A stretch of DNA of 6,898 bases from Flavobacteriaceae bacterium (GTDB lineage Bacteria > Bacteroidota > Bacteroidia > Flavobacteriales > Flavobacteriaceae): the NCBI GenBank assembly GCA_027068695.1, contig JAMOMG010000273.1:1-6898 (forward strand), given 5' to 3'. This document shows, piece after piece, positions 1 to 6,761 of this stretch. Made by a program: the position numbers and the translations under genes. Below the pieces are notes generated by a model. It made no database searches. It saw only the letters and a list, made by a program, of their open reading frames with translations, and was not told the origin of the DNA. Each line of letters opens with the position of its first letter. Position 1 is the stretch's first letter.

Positions 1-21
1 TATTTTTAGTTGAACCCATTT

Positions 22-633
22 TTAGGTTTTTTGAACTAATTGCTTATTTATTTCATCAATATAGTTTAAAACTTCATCTTTTCCAGTTGAGTTTGTGGCT
101 GAGGTTATAAAAAAAGGAGGCATTTCTTCCCAAACGGTACTAGTCATTTTCTTTTTATAAAATTGAATGTTTTTATTTAATTCGTTCAATTTTAATTTAT
201 CACTTTTAGTAAAAATAATGACAAAAGGGATTTCTTTTTCGCCTAAAAACTCCATAAATTCTAAGTCTATTTTTTGAGGTTCCAAGCGAGAATCAATTAA
301 AACAAAAGTACAAATTAATTGTTCGCGTTGTAAAAAATAATTTTTTATAAAACTTTGAAATGTTCTTTTTATAGATTTAGAAACTTTAGCATAACCATAG
401 CCTGGTAAATCTACTAAAAACCAATTGTTGTTTATTTTAAAATGGTTGATAAGTTGTGTTTTACCTGGTCTTCCTGAAGTTTTAGCAAGCTTGTTTCTAC
501 CGGTTAACATATTTATTAACGAAGACTTTCCTACATTAGAACGGCCAATAAAAGCATATTCGGGTAATTGTTCTTTCGGACATTTAGAAACATCAGTATT
601 GCTAATTATAAAATCAGCGCTTTTAATTTTCAT
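22..633 (-). CDS. engB: Ribosome biogenesis GTPase EngB (YihA/YsxC)
   Basis: A 203-residue TRAFAC-class GTPase, usual length for the family. All G motifs are visible: G1 GRSNVGKSS (residues 30-38), the family's RPGKT switch I segment (55-59), G3 DLPGYG (75-80), G4 TKSD (142-145) and G5 SAT (178-180). EngB proteins are known to bind the large ribosomal subunit and assist late 50S assembly in the cytoplasm, and are usually essential. The start is the ATG at 633-631; translation opens with [11 protein letters not shown], a typical N-terminus. The gene lies 3 nt downstream of the alpha/beta hydrolase stop on the same strand, so the two are almost certainly co-transcribed and perhaps translationally coupled. 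No terminator hairpin is visible in the 21 bases after its stop. Identification is secure; the role is taken from the family. Confidence 0.97.
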   Translation of the reverse strand: MKIKSADFIISNTDVSKCPKEQLPEYAFIGRSNVGKSSLINMLTGRNKLAKTSGRPGKTQLINHFKINNNWFLVDLPGYGYAKVSKSIKRTFQSFIKNYFLQREQLICTFVLIDSRLEPQKIDLEFMEFLGEKEIPFVIIFTKSDKLKLNELNKNIQFYKKKMTSTVWEEMPPFFITSATNSTGKDEVLNYIDEINKQLVQKT

Positions 634-636
634 TGC

Positions 637-1401
637 TTAGAGCTTTCGTTCTTTTAACCAATTTTCAAGAATTTTATTAAATTCATCTGGGTGTTCCATC
701 ATAGGAGCATGGCCACATTTATCAATCCAATAAAGGTTTGCATCGGGTAATAATTTTTCAAAATCTTCAGCAACTTCAGGCGGTGTTACACTATCATTTT
801 TACCCCAAATTAAACAAACAGGAATATCCATTTTTGGTAAATCTTTTGCCATATTATGGCGAATAGCACTTTTAGCGATAGCCAATGTTTTTATAACTCT
901 GCTTCGGTCATTTACAGACGAAAAAACTTCATCAACAACCTCTTTTGTTGCTATTTTAGGATCGTAAAAAACTTCTTCAGTCTTCTTTTTAATATACTCG
1001 TAGTTCCCTCTTTTAGGGTAAGTATCTCCCAAAGATTTTTCGTATAAACCAGAGCTTCCAGCAAGTACGAGACCTGAAACATTTTTTAAATTTAATTTGG
1101 TAAAATACAATGCAATATGCCCTCCTAAAGAATTTCCAAGTAAAATAGCCTTATCAATATTTTTATAAATCATAAATTCTTTTAAGAACTTAGAAATATT
1201 TTTAACATTGGTTTTTAAAAGGGGTAATTTATAAATTGGTAATTCAGGTATGATAACTTTATATCCATTATTAGAAAAATAATTTAACACACCGTCAAAA
1301 TTACTTAAAGCTCCCATAAGTCCGTGAAGTACAATTATAGGTTGCCCTTCACCAGCCTCTACATAACTAAATTTTCCTTCTTTTATAATATTGCTACTCA
1401 T
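637..1401 (-). CDS. Alpha/beta hydrolase fold protein, substrate unknown
   Basis: A 254-residue single-domain alpha/beta hydrolase without a signal peptide or membrane segment, so probably cytoplasmic. The oxyanion-hole motif HGLMG is at 26-30. The nucleophile elbow GNSLGG (89-94) places the catalytic serine at S91. WGKNDSVTPP supplies the likely acid D203, and CGHAPMMEHP supplies the base H231. The triad is therefore complete and the enzyme should be active. The layout resembles the MhpC/BioH-like esterase and C-C hydrolase branch, but nothing here fixes the substrate. It is the first gene of a leftward operon with engB and is divergent from mraZ. From memory, a hydrolase in this position recurs in related Flavobacteriaceae, which would suggest a housekeeping role; that is inference. 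The start at 1401 gives a compact N-terminus and lies about 20 nt from a plausible transcription start. Confidence 0.9.
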   Translation of the reverse strand: MSSNIIKEGKFSYVEAGEGQPIIVLHGLMGALSNFDGVLNYFSNNGYKVIIPELPIYKLPLLKTNVKNISKFLKEFMIYKNIDKAILLGNSLGGHIALYFTKLNLKNVSGLVLAGSSGLYEKSLGDTYPKRGNYEYIKKKTEEVFYDPKIATKEVVDEVFSSVNDRSRVIKTLAIAKSAIRHNMAKDLPKMDIPVCLIWGKNDSVTPPEVAEDFEKLLPDANLYWIDKCGHAPMMEHPDEFNKILENWLKERKL

Positions 1402-1427
1402 TAAAAACGAACTTTATAAACTAACTA

Positions 1428-1435
1428 CAAAGGTA
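1428..1435 (-). promoter_or_regulatory. Putative -7 element for the hydrolase-engB operon
   Basis: Read on the minus strand this is TACCTTTG, a perfect match to the Bacteroidota -7 consensus TAnnTTTG. It lies 26 bp before the hydrolase ATG, which would leave a leader of about 20 nt. I see no TTG at the expected -33 spacing; that region is a run of A and T. The call rests on the -7 match and its position. Confidence 0.55.
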
Positions 1436-1539
1436 ACTTTTTTTTCTGTAATAAATATATTTTTAAAGTACTCGAAATTTAAAAATTAACTAGCTGAATG
1501 TCAAAAAAATAAAGAGAAATATAACTATTTGAATAAAAG

Positions 1540-1548
1540 TTATCAACA
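1540..1548 (+). promoter_or_regulatory. DnaA-box-like 9-mer (weak)
   Basis: TTATCAACA differs at one base from the bacterial DnaA box TTATCCACA and shares its last base with the start of the GTGGG repeat array. In AT-rich DNA a one-mismatch match is not rare, so this is recorded only because of where it sits, upstream of a division-gene promoter. No second copy was found nearby. Confidence 0.15.
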
Positions 1549-1577
1549 AAGTGGGTTAAAGTGGGGTTTTGTGGGAA
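1548..1577 (+). promoter_or_regulatory. MraZ operator: three GTGGG repeats at 10-bp period
   Basis: Three consecutive 10-mers, AAAGTGGGTT, AAAGTGGGGT and TTTGTGGGAA, put GTGGG at 1551, 1561 and 1571. The core is thus repeated on one face of the helix. This matches the known MraZ binding pattern: TGGGN repeats with 5-nt spacers in E. coli, and AAAGTG-type repeats in Mycoplasma. The gene immediately downstream is mraZ, so autoregulation is the natural reading. The array lies just upstream of the -7 element, where a -33 element would be expected, so bound MraZ should directly affect RNA polymerase. MraZ represses its operon in E. coli but activates it in Mycoplasma; the sign here cannot be told from sequence. 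Confidence 0.88.
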
Positions 1578-1585
1578 AAAATTTA

Positions 1586-1593
1586 TATTTTTG
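1586..1593 (+). promoter_or_regulatory. Putative -7 element of the dcw operon promoter
   Basis: TATTTTTG fits the Bacteroidota -7 consensus TAnnTTTG exactly. Transcription would start near 1598-1600, giving a very short leader of about 12 nt before the mraZ ATG. A TTTG at 1568-1571 lies 14 bp upstream, shorter than the usual spacing of about 17-23 bp, so a good -33 element is lacking. The GTGGG array occupies that region instead. Confidence 0.6.
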
Positions 1594-1611
1594 AATACAC
1601 ACAAATACACA

Positions 1612-2085
1612 ATGGTAAATTTAATTGGAACATACGAGTGTAAAGCCGATGCAAAAGGAAGATTAGTGCTTTCTTCTGCGTTGAAAAAACAGCTATCTCC
1701 AATACTACAAGAAGGTTTTGTGTTAAAACGATCCGTTTTTCAGCCGTGCTTAGAGCTGTACCCAATGTCTGAATGGAATACTTTAATGAAAAAAGTAAAT
1801 AAGCTAAACAGATTTATCAAAAAAAATAATGATTTCATTCGCCGTTTTACAGCAGGTGTAAAAATTATTGAGTTAGATGGTTCGGGTAGATTATTAATCC
1901 CAAAAGATTTACAAATTTTTGCTGGAATTACAAAAAATGTAGTGCTTTCTTCGGCAGTTAATATTATTGAAGTTTGGGATAAAGATAACTATGAAAAAGC
2001 GATTGATGACGCAGCAGTTGATTTTGCTGATTTGGCAGAAGAAGTAATGGGTAATGTAGCAGATATAGAAGATGATGTATCATAA
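1612..2085 (+). CDS. mraZ: Transcriptional regulator MraZ
   Basis: A 157-residue protein with two tandem SpoVT/AbrB-type (MraZ) repeats. The first carries D13-A-K-G-R17 and the second D89-G-S-G-R93, the conserved DxxxR signature of each half. Family members form ring-shaped oligomers that bind GTGGG-type direct repeats upstream of their own gene; such repeats are present here. An in-frame GTG at 1561 would extend the protein by 17 residues, but it lies inside the operator and upstream of the predicted transcription start. I therefore chose the ATG at 1612, which gives the family-typical beginning MVNLIGTYECKADAKGR. No Shine-Dalgarno is visible; the A-rich bases before the ATG are typical of Flavobacteria. 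The first repeat has S21 where GRLxxP usually has proline, while the second keeps P97. The C-terminus is acidic. Its end overlaps rsmH by 14 nt. Confidence 0.95.
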   Translation: MVNLIGTYECKADAKGRLVLSSALKKQLSPILQEGFVLKRSVFQPCLELYPMSEWNTLMKKVNKLNRFIKKNNDFIRRFTAGVKIIELDGSGRLLIPKDLQIFAGITKNVVLSSAVNIIEVWDKDNYEKAIDDAAVDFADLAEEVMGNVADIEDDVS

Positions 2086-2968
2086 TCCTGTTTTATTAAA
2101 AGAAAGTATTGATGGTTTAAACATAAAACCAGATGGTATTTATGTTGATGTAACTTTTGGAGGAGGAGGTCATTCAAAAGAAATATTAAACAGGTTAAAT
2201 GCATACGGTAAACTTTTTGCCTTTGACCAAGATGAAGATGCAAAACAAAATAGTATTGATGATGAGCGATTTACATTAATACCACAAAATTTTAGGTATA
2301 TAAAAAGATATTTAAGGTTTTATGGAATTAGAAAAGTAGATGGTGTTTTAGCTGATTTAGGTGTGTCTTCACATCAATTTGATGAAGCTGAACGAGGTTT
2401 TTCAACTCGGTTTGATGCTGACCTCGATATGAGAATGAATCAAGCAGGGAAATTATCGGCTTTTGAAGTCGTTAATTTTTATGATGAAAAAAAACTCAGT
2501 GACGTTTTGTTTCAGTACGGCGAATTGCGAAATGCAAGAGCAATTGCAAAAAAAATAGTAGAGACGCGTTCAGAGAAAAAAATTAAAACAAGTTTTGAAT
2601 TAAAACAAGTTTTAAGTGAGTTTGTGCCGAAAGCTGTTGAGCATAAAATATTTGCTCAAATATTTCAAGGGATTAGGATAGAGGTAAATCAAGAAATTGA
2701 AGCGTTAAAAGAATTTTTAGTGCAAATACCAGAAATATTGAATGAAGAAGGAAGATTGAGTGTAATAGCATACCATTCTTTGGAAGATAGACTGGTAAAG
2801 CGTTTTATTAGGAATGGATTATTTGAAGGAGAGCAGGAAAAAGATTTTTTTGGAAATATTACCGTTCCAATGAAAAAAGTGGGAAAAATGATTATCCCAA
2901 CTTCTCAAGAAATTAAGGAGAATAATAGAGCTAGAAGTGCAAAACTAAGGATAGCAACATTAAAATAA
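2072..2968 (+). CDS. rsmH: 16S rRNA (cytosine(1402)-N4)-methyltransferase RsmH (MraW)
   Basis: A 298-residue class I SAM-dependent methyltransferase of usual length. SAM-binding motif I is DVTFGGGGHS (residues 26-35) and the acidic loop is FDQDEDA (51-57). The family hallmark DLGVSSHQFDEAERGFS runs over 95-111, followed by DADLDMRMN (115-123). Later come FQGIRIEVNQE (198-208), AYHSLEDR (233-240) and a C-terminal NNRARSAKLR (284-293). RsmH methylates N4 of C1402 in the decoding centre of 16S rRNA and acts on the small ribosomal subunit. The ATG at 2072 overlaps mraZ by 14 nt; a second ATG directly follows at 2075 (overlap 11 nt) and either could be used, since homologues begin near the YHNPVLL motif. 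The overlap points to translational coupling with mraZ. Its TAA is followed at once by the ftsL ATG. Confidence 0.97.
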   Translation: MMYHNPVLLKESIDGLNIKPDGIYVDVTFGGGGHSKEILNRLNAYGKLFAFDQDEDAKQNSIDDERFTLIPQNFRYIKRYLRFYGIRKVDGVLADLGVSSHQFDEAERGFSTRFDADLDMRMNQAGKLSAFEVVNFYDEKKLSDVLFQYGELRNARAIAKKIVETRSEKKIKTSFELKQVLSEFVPKAVEHKIFAQIFQGIRIEVNQEIEALKEFLVQIPEILNEEGRLSVIAYHSLEDRLVKRFIRNGLFEGEQEKDFFGNITVPMKKVGKMIIPTSQEIKENNRARSAKLRIATLK

Positions 2969-3295
2969 ATGTCAATTGTTAAAGAAAAAATATACAATGT
3001 ATTAAAGGGAGGGTTTTTAGTAAATGAAGATTCTTTTAAAAATTGGCGCTTTATTTTATTCGTAGTTCTGTTAATGTTATTAATGATTGCAAGCTCACAT
3101 AGTTCAGATAAAAAAGTAATGGAGATAGCAAAATTAAATAAGGAGATAAAAGAATTAAGAGCTGAATTTGTTGATACACGATCTACTTCAATGGAGCTAA
3201 AATTAGAATCAACAATACGAAAAAAAGTACTGGATTTAGGGTTGAAACCAAGTGAAAATCCACCTCAAGTTATAAGGGTAACCTCAAAAAAATAA
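2969..3295 (+). CDS. ftsL: FtsL-like cell division protein
   Basis: A 108-residue single-pass membrane protein: a cytoplasmic N-terminus of about 26 residues, one hydrophobic helix (about 28-42, rich in L, V, I and M), then a charged segment of about 48-72 with heptad-like spacing that can form a coiled coil, and a short tail. This architecture and the place between rsmH and ftsI identify it as the bitopic division protein FtsL of the Bacteroidota type. In other bacteria FtsL joins FtsB and FtsQ and helps activate the FtsW-FtsI septal synthase. Primary sequence resembles E. coli FtsL very little, and homologues next to mraW are, to my knowledge, sometimes mislabelled as S-adenosyl-methyltransferase; there is no SAM motif here. 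The ATG at 2969 directly abuts the rsmH stop, so reinitiation is likely. Confidence 0.85.
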   Translation: MSIVKEKIYNVLKGGFLVNEDSFKNWRFILFVVLLMLLMIASSHSSDKKVMEIAKLNKEIKELRAEFVDTRSTSMELKLESTIRKKVLDLGLKPSENPPQVIRVTSKK

Positions 3296-3307
3296 ATTTA
3301 AAAGTTG
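3293..3307 (+). other. ftsL stop and in-frame TTG start of ftsI
   Basis: The ftsL TAA (3293-3295) is followed by three sense codons (ATT TTA AAG) and then TTG at 3305 in the same frame. No ATG is available before codon 28 of ftsI, which lies beyond the membrane anchor, so TTG is the best start. A start at ATT (3296) would be possible but is rarer. No Shine-Dalgarno is clear. Confidence 0.75.
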
Positions 3308-5293
3308 ACAACCATTAAAAAAAACATATTAAAAAAATTGTATTTCATTTTTGTGTTTATCACACTTTTTTTTGTGTTGATTATTATGAAGTTAACGAAT
3401 ATTCAATATGCTGAAGGGGATAAGTATAGAAGTTTATCGGAACAACTTACTTTAAGAAATGATACAATTTTTGCTAATAGAGGTAATGTTTTTTCAGATG
3501 ATGGTAGCTTATTAGCTACTTCAATGTCTCAGTATGAAATTAGAATGGATGCCTATACGGTAGATGCTGATGTGTTTAAAAAAAATATTAGAAGTTTATC
3601 GGTAGAATTATCAAAAATGCTTGGCAATACAGCTTCATATTGGGAAGTGAAAATTAAAAAAGCACGAAGCACAAAAAATAGATACCTCTTTATTACTCGA
3701 AAGTTAGGATATAGTGATTATATGAAAATTAAAAATTTTCCAATTTTTAATTTAGGAATGTATAAGGGTGGTTTTATTGCAGAGCAAACTACAGTAAGAG
3801 CTCATCCTTTGGGTAAGGTAGCTGAAAGAACAATTGGTTATGATGATTATAGAGGAGGTCCAGGAATTGAAGGAGCATACAGAAGTTATTTAAAAGGAAA
3901 GCACGGATGGCGAATGAAGCAAAAAATTGCTAAGGGGCAATGGAAACCAATTAATGACAATAATGAAAGAGAACCTGTTGACGGTAAGGATATTGTAACA
4001 ACTATTGATATCAATATTCAAGATATTGCCCATCACTCGTTGTTAAGACAGTTAGAATATTACAATGCTGAACACGGTTGTGTGGTGGTTATGGAAACTA
4101 AAACAGGAGAAATTAAGGCAATTTCTAACTTAGGAAGAAATTCAGTAGGTAAGTATTATGAAAAAAGGAATTACGCAATATATGAATCTCATGAGCCGGG
4201 TTCAGCATTTAAATTAATGTCTATGGTTGCAGCACTAGAAAGTGGCGCAATTGATACAAGCACGGTTGTTGATACAGGTGTGGGGAAATACAAAATGCAT
4301 GGAAGGTATATTCATGATTCTAAGCGAGGTGGTTATGGTAAAATATCTGCAGCTAGAGCCTTGGAAGTTTCTTCAAATATTGGTTTTGCAAGGTTAATTG
4401 ATGAAAATTTTGAAAAAAATCCTGAAAAGTTTATCAATATTTTAAAAAGAATGCATCTAAATGAGCAGTTGGGATTACGAATAAAAGGAGAAGGAAAACC
4501 CGAAATTCCATCACCAGGAGATAAAAAATGGAGTAAAAATGCATTGCCATCTATAGCTTATGGGTATAATTTGAGATTAACACCACTGCAAACATTAACA
4601 TTTTATAATGCCATTGCAAATAATGGTGAGATGGTAAAACCAAAATTTGTGAAAGAAATTCGCTCCAGAAATAAATATATCAAACGTTTTGAAAAAGAAA
4701 TAATAGACCCACAAATTTGTTCAAAAGAAACTATTAATGAAGTGCAAGAAATTTTAAAAAATGTTGTCATTCGTGGAACAGGAATAAAACTATATGATGA
4801 AAATTTTTCAATGGCAGGTAAAACAGGTACAGCTCGTACCGAATATTGGATGTCAGATTGGGAATCAAATAGGCGATATATATCTTCATTTACAGGGTAT
4901 TTCCCAGCTGAAAACCCAAAGTATTCTTGTATTGTAGTAATTCATAAACCAGATTTAAAAAAAGGGTATTACGGAGCTGATGTTTCAGGGCCAGTTTTTA
5001 AAGATATTGCACATAAAATTTACACATCAAATCATATTATTAATGAGATAGATAGAGATGTTCCAAATTTTGCAAGTGTTCAAAACAATTTTAATTCTTA
5101 CTACACCAAATCTAACAAGGAATTTAATTCGATCCCAAATGTAAAAGGAATGGCAACTATGGATGCTATTCCTTTACTTGAAAATATAGGGTTAAAAGTA
5201 AGTTTGAAAGGAGAAGGTAAAGTTAAGGAACAGTCAATTAGCGCAGGAGAAAAATTAATTAAAGGAGTTACCATAGTCTTAAAATCAATTTAG
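3305..5293 (+). CDS. ftsI: Septal peptidoglycan transpeptidase FtsI with C-terminal PASTA domain
   Basis: A 662-residue class B penicillin-binding protein. A short basic cytoplasmic tail precedes one membrane anchor (about residues 12-28). The N-terminal pedestal/dimerisation domain follows (about 55-220, with RGNVFSDDG at 59-67). The transpeptidase domain (about 250-575) has all three active-site motifs: S300-A-F-K303 with the acyl-enzyme serine, S356-S-N358, and K506-T-G-T509. Residues from about 609 to the end look like one PASTA repeat (IPNVKGM, then AGEKLIKG), a module that can bind muropeptides or beta-lactams. The enzyme cross-links septal peptidoglycan in the periplasm and is a beta-lactam target. 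The TTG at 3305 is chosen because the first internal ATG (3386) would remove the anchor. It is in frame with both flanking genes and its TAG abuts the murE start. It could be called PBP2x- or SpoVD-like; its dcw position favours FtsI. Confidence 0.95.
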   Translation: MTTIKKNILKKLYFIFVFITLFFVLIIMKLTNIQYAEGDKYRSLSEQLTLRNDTIFANRGNVFSDDGSLLATSMSQYEIRMDAYTVDADVFKKNIRSLSVELSKMLGNTASYWEVKIKKARSTKNRYLFITRKLGYSDYMKIKNFPIFNLGMYKGGFIAEQTTVRAHPLGKVAERTIGYDDYRGGPGIEGAYRSYLKGKHGWRMKQKIAKGQWKPINDNNEREPVDGKDIVTTIDINIQDIAHHSLLRQLEYYNAEHGCVVVMETKTGEIKAISNLGRNSVGKYYEKRNYAIYESHEPGSAFKLMSMVAALESGAIDTSTVVDTGVGKYKMHGRYIHDSKRGGYGKISAARALEVSSNIGFARLIDENFEKNPEKFINILKRMHLNEQLGLRIKGEGKPEIPSPGDKKWSKNALPSIAYGYNLRLTPLQTLTFYNAIANNGEMVKPKFVKEIRSRNKYIKRFEKEIIDPQICSKETINEVQEILKNVVIRGTGIKLYDENFSMAGKTGTARTEYWMSDWESNRRYISSFTGYFPAENPKYSCIVVIHKPDLKKGYYGADVSGPVFKDIAHKIYTSNHIINEIDRDVPNFASVQNNFNSYYTKSNKEFNSIPNVKGMATMDAIPLLENIGLKVSLKGEGKVKEQSISAGEKLIKGVTIVLKSI

Positions 5294-5296
5294 TTG
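5291..5296 (+). other. Zero-gap TAG-TTG junction between ftsI and murE
   Basis: The ftsI TAG stop is followed immediately by TTG, which opens MKLLKDIL, the family-typical MurE N-terminus. The next in-frame ATG is at 5720 (codon 143), past the ATP-binding loop, so a later ATG start is impossible. Initiation probably depends on ribosomes ending ftsI. Confidence 0.8.
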
Positions 5297-6757
5297 AAAT
5301 TATTAAAAGACATATTAGATAAAGTAAAAATAATTACCACGAATGGAGGTGCTGAAAAAGTAATAAACACCATTGCGTTTGATTCAAGGGAAGTGGTACT
5401 AAATAGCTTGTTTGTTGCACAAAAGGGATTGGTATTTGATGGCCATCAATTTATTGACAAAGCAATTGAACAGGGAGCAATAGCTATTGTTTGTGAAGAA
5501 TTCCCAAAAAATTTAGCTCAAGATATTACATATATAAAAGTTGAAGATTCAAATAGTGCTTTGGCAATTATTGCTTCAAATTTCTATGATAATCCCTCTT
5601 CAAAATTAAAATTAATAGGAATTACAGGTACAAATGGTAAAACAACAATTGCAACATTACTATATAATTTATTCCAAAAACTTGAGTATAAATCAGGGTT
5701 ATTATCTACAGTAAAAATTATGGTAGATACTGTTGAATATGAGGCAACACATACGACACCAAATTCTATTTTAATAAATAAATATTTAAATGAAATGGTG
5801 AATAAAGGTGTTGATTATTGTTTTATGGAAGTGAGTTCTCATGGAATTCATCAGAAAAGAACGGAAGGATTGCAATTTGCAGGCGGAGTATTTACCAATT
5901 TAACACACGATCATTTAGATTATCATAAAACATTTGCAGCTTATAGAGATGTAAAGAAATCATTTTTTAATTCATTGTCAAAATCAGCTTTTGCCTTGGT
6001 GAACATTGATGATAAAAATGGAATGATAATGCTTCAAAATACAAAAGCAAAAAAATATTCTTATGCGTTAAAAACAATGGCTGATTTTAAAGCTAAAATT
6101 TTAGAAAATGAATTTTCGGGCTTGTTATTAAACATAAATGGGAATGAAGTTTGGACAAAATTAACGGGAAGTTTTAATGCATACAATTTGACAGCAATTT
6201 ATGGTGTTGCAAATTTATTAGGTATAGATTCTGTTCGTGCTCTAACAAGAATAAGTGAATTAGAAAGTGTAAGTGGAAGATTTCAGCATTTTGTTTCAAA
6301 TGAAGGTATAATAGCAGTAATTGATTACGCACATACACCAGATGCATTAAAAAATGTATTGGAAACCATCAACAATATTAGAACAGGAAATGAGCAAGTA
6401 ATTACCGTTGTGGGATGCGGTGGCGATAGAGATAAAGCTAAACGCCCTGTTATGGGGCGTATAGCATCTCAGCTAAGTTCTCAGGTTGTTTTTACCTCAG
6501 ATAACCCAAGAAGTGAAAACCCACAAACCATTATTGAAGAAATGGAAGTAGGTGTTGAGCCTCAGAATTTAAAAAAAACATTATCAATTGCCAATAGGGA
6601 GCAAGCAATTAAAACAGCAACTAAATTGGCCAATAAAGGTGATATTATTTTAATAGCAGGAAAAGGTCATGAAACGTATCAAGAAATAAAAGGAGAGCGT
6701 TCACATTTTGATGATTTAGAAGTGGTAACGCATTTTTTAGAAGTTATAGAAAAGTAA
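5294..6757 (+). CDS. murE: UDP-MurNAc-L-Ala-D-Glu:meso-diaminopimelate ligase MurE
   Basis: A 487-residue cytoplasmic Mur ligase with the usual three domains. The N-terminal UDP-MurNAc-dipeptide-binding domain (about 1-100) includes FDSREV (29-34). The central ATPase domain carries the P-loop [10 protein letters not shown] (109-118), THTTPNS (152-158), EVSSHG (179-184) and [11 protein letters not shown] (201-211). K221 aligns with the carbamylated lysine of E. coli MurE. The C-terminal domain has [10 protein letters not shown] (343-352), [12 protein letters not shown] (374-385), DNPR (403-406) and GKGHE (456-460). DNPR is the known signature for meso-diaminopimelate; lysine-type enzymes differ at the arginine. 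The reaction adds diaminopimelate to UDP-MurNAc-L-Ala-D-Glu using ATP. The start is a TTG abutting ftsI. The next gene is mraY after 4 nt; murF, which lies between them in E. coli, is absent. Confidence 0.96.
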   Translation: MKLLKDILDKVKIITTNGGAEKVINTIAFDSREVVLNSLFVAQKGLVFDGHQFIDKAIEQGAIAIVCEEFPKNLAQDITYIKVEDSNSALAIIASNFYDNPSSKLKLIGITGTNGKTTIATLLYNLFQKLEYKSGLLSTVKIMVDTVEYEATHTTPNSILINKYLNEMVNKGVDYCFMEVSSHGIHQKRTEGLQFAGGVFTNLTHDHLDYHKTFAAYRDVKKSFFNSLSKSAFALVNIDDKNGMIMLQNTKAKKYSYALKTMADFKAKILENEFSGLLLNINGNEVWTKLTGSFNAYNLTAIYGVANLLGIDSVRALTRISELESVSGRFQHFVSNEGIIAVIDYAHTPDALKNVLETINNIRTGNEQVITVVGCGGDRDKAKRPVMGRIASQLSSQVVFTSDNPRSENPQTIIEEMEVGVEPQNLKKTLSIANREQAIKTATKLANKGDIILIAGKGHETYQEIKGERSHFDDLEVVTHFLEVIEK

Positions 6758-6761
6758 AACA

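Noticed and set aside
425..640. Plus-strand open frame of 71 codons opposite engB
   Set aside because: It is fully antisense to engB and shows no family motif. The frame at 856-1047 opposite the hydrolase and the one at 1583-1765 opposite mraZ were rejected for the same reason.
1461..1484. Inverted repeat TTTTAAA / TTTAAAA with a 10-nt loop in the divergent region
   Set aside because: Its arms are pure A/T and too weak for a stable hairpin; such pairs are expected by chance in DNA this AT-rich, and it is not placed as a terminator between convergent genes.
1561..1611. Possible GTG start extending MraZ by 17 residues
   Set aside because: The GTG is part of the second operator repeat and lies upstream of the predicted transcription start; the ATG at 1612 gives the family-typical N-terminus.
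2159..2168. GGAGGAGG purine stretch resembling a strong Shine-Dalgarno
   Set aside because: It encodes the glycine run of the RsmH SAM-binding motif and no gene start follows; Bacteroidota also make little use of Shine-Dalgarno pairing.
1989..2243. Minus-strand open frame of 84 codons across the mraZ-rsmH overlap
   Set aside because: It is antisense to two well-supported genes and has low-complexity, histidine/leucine/serine-rich composition with no recognisable domain.
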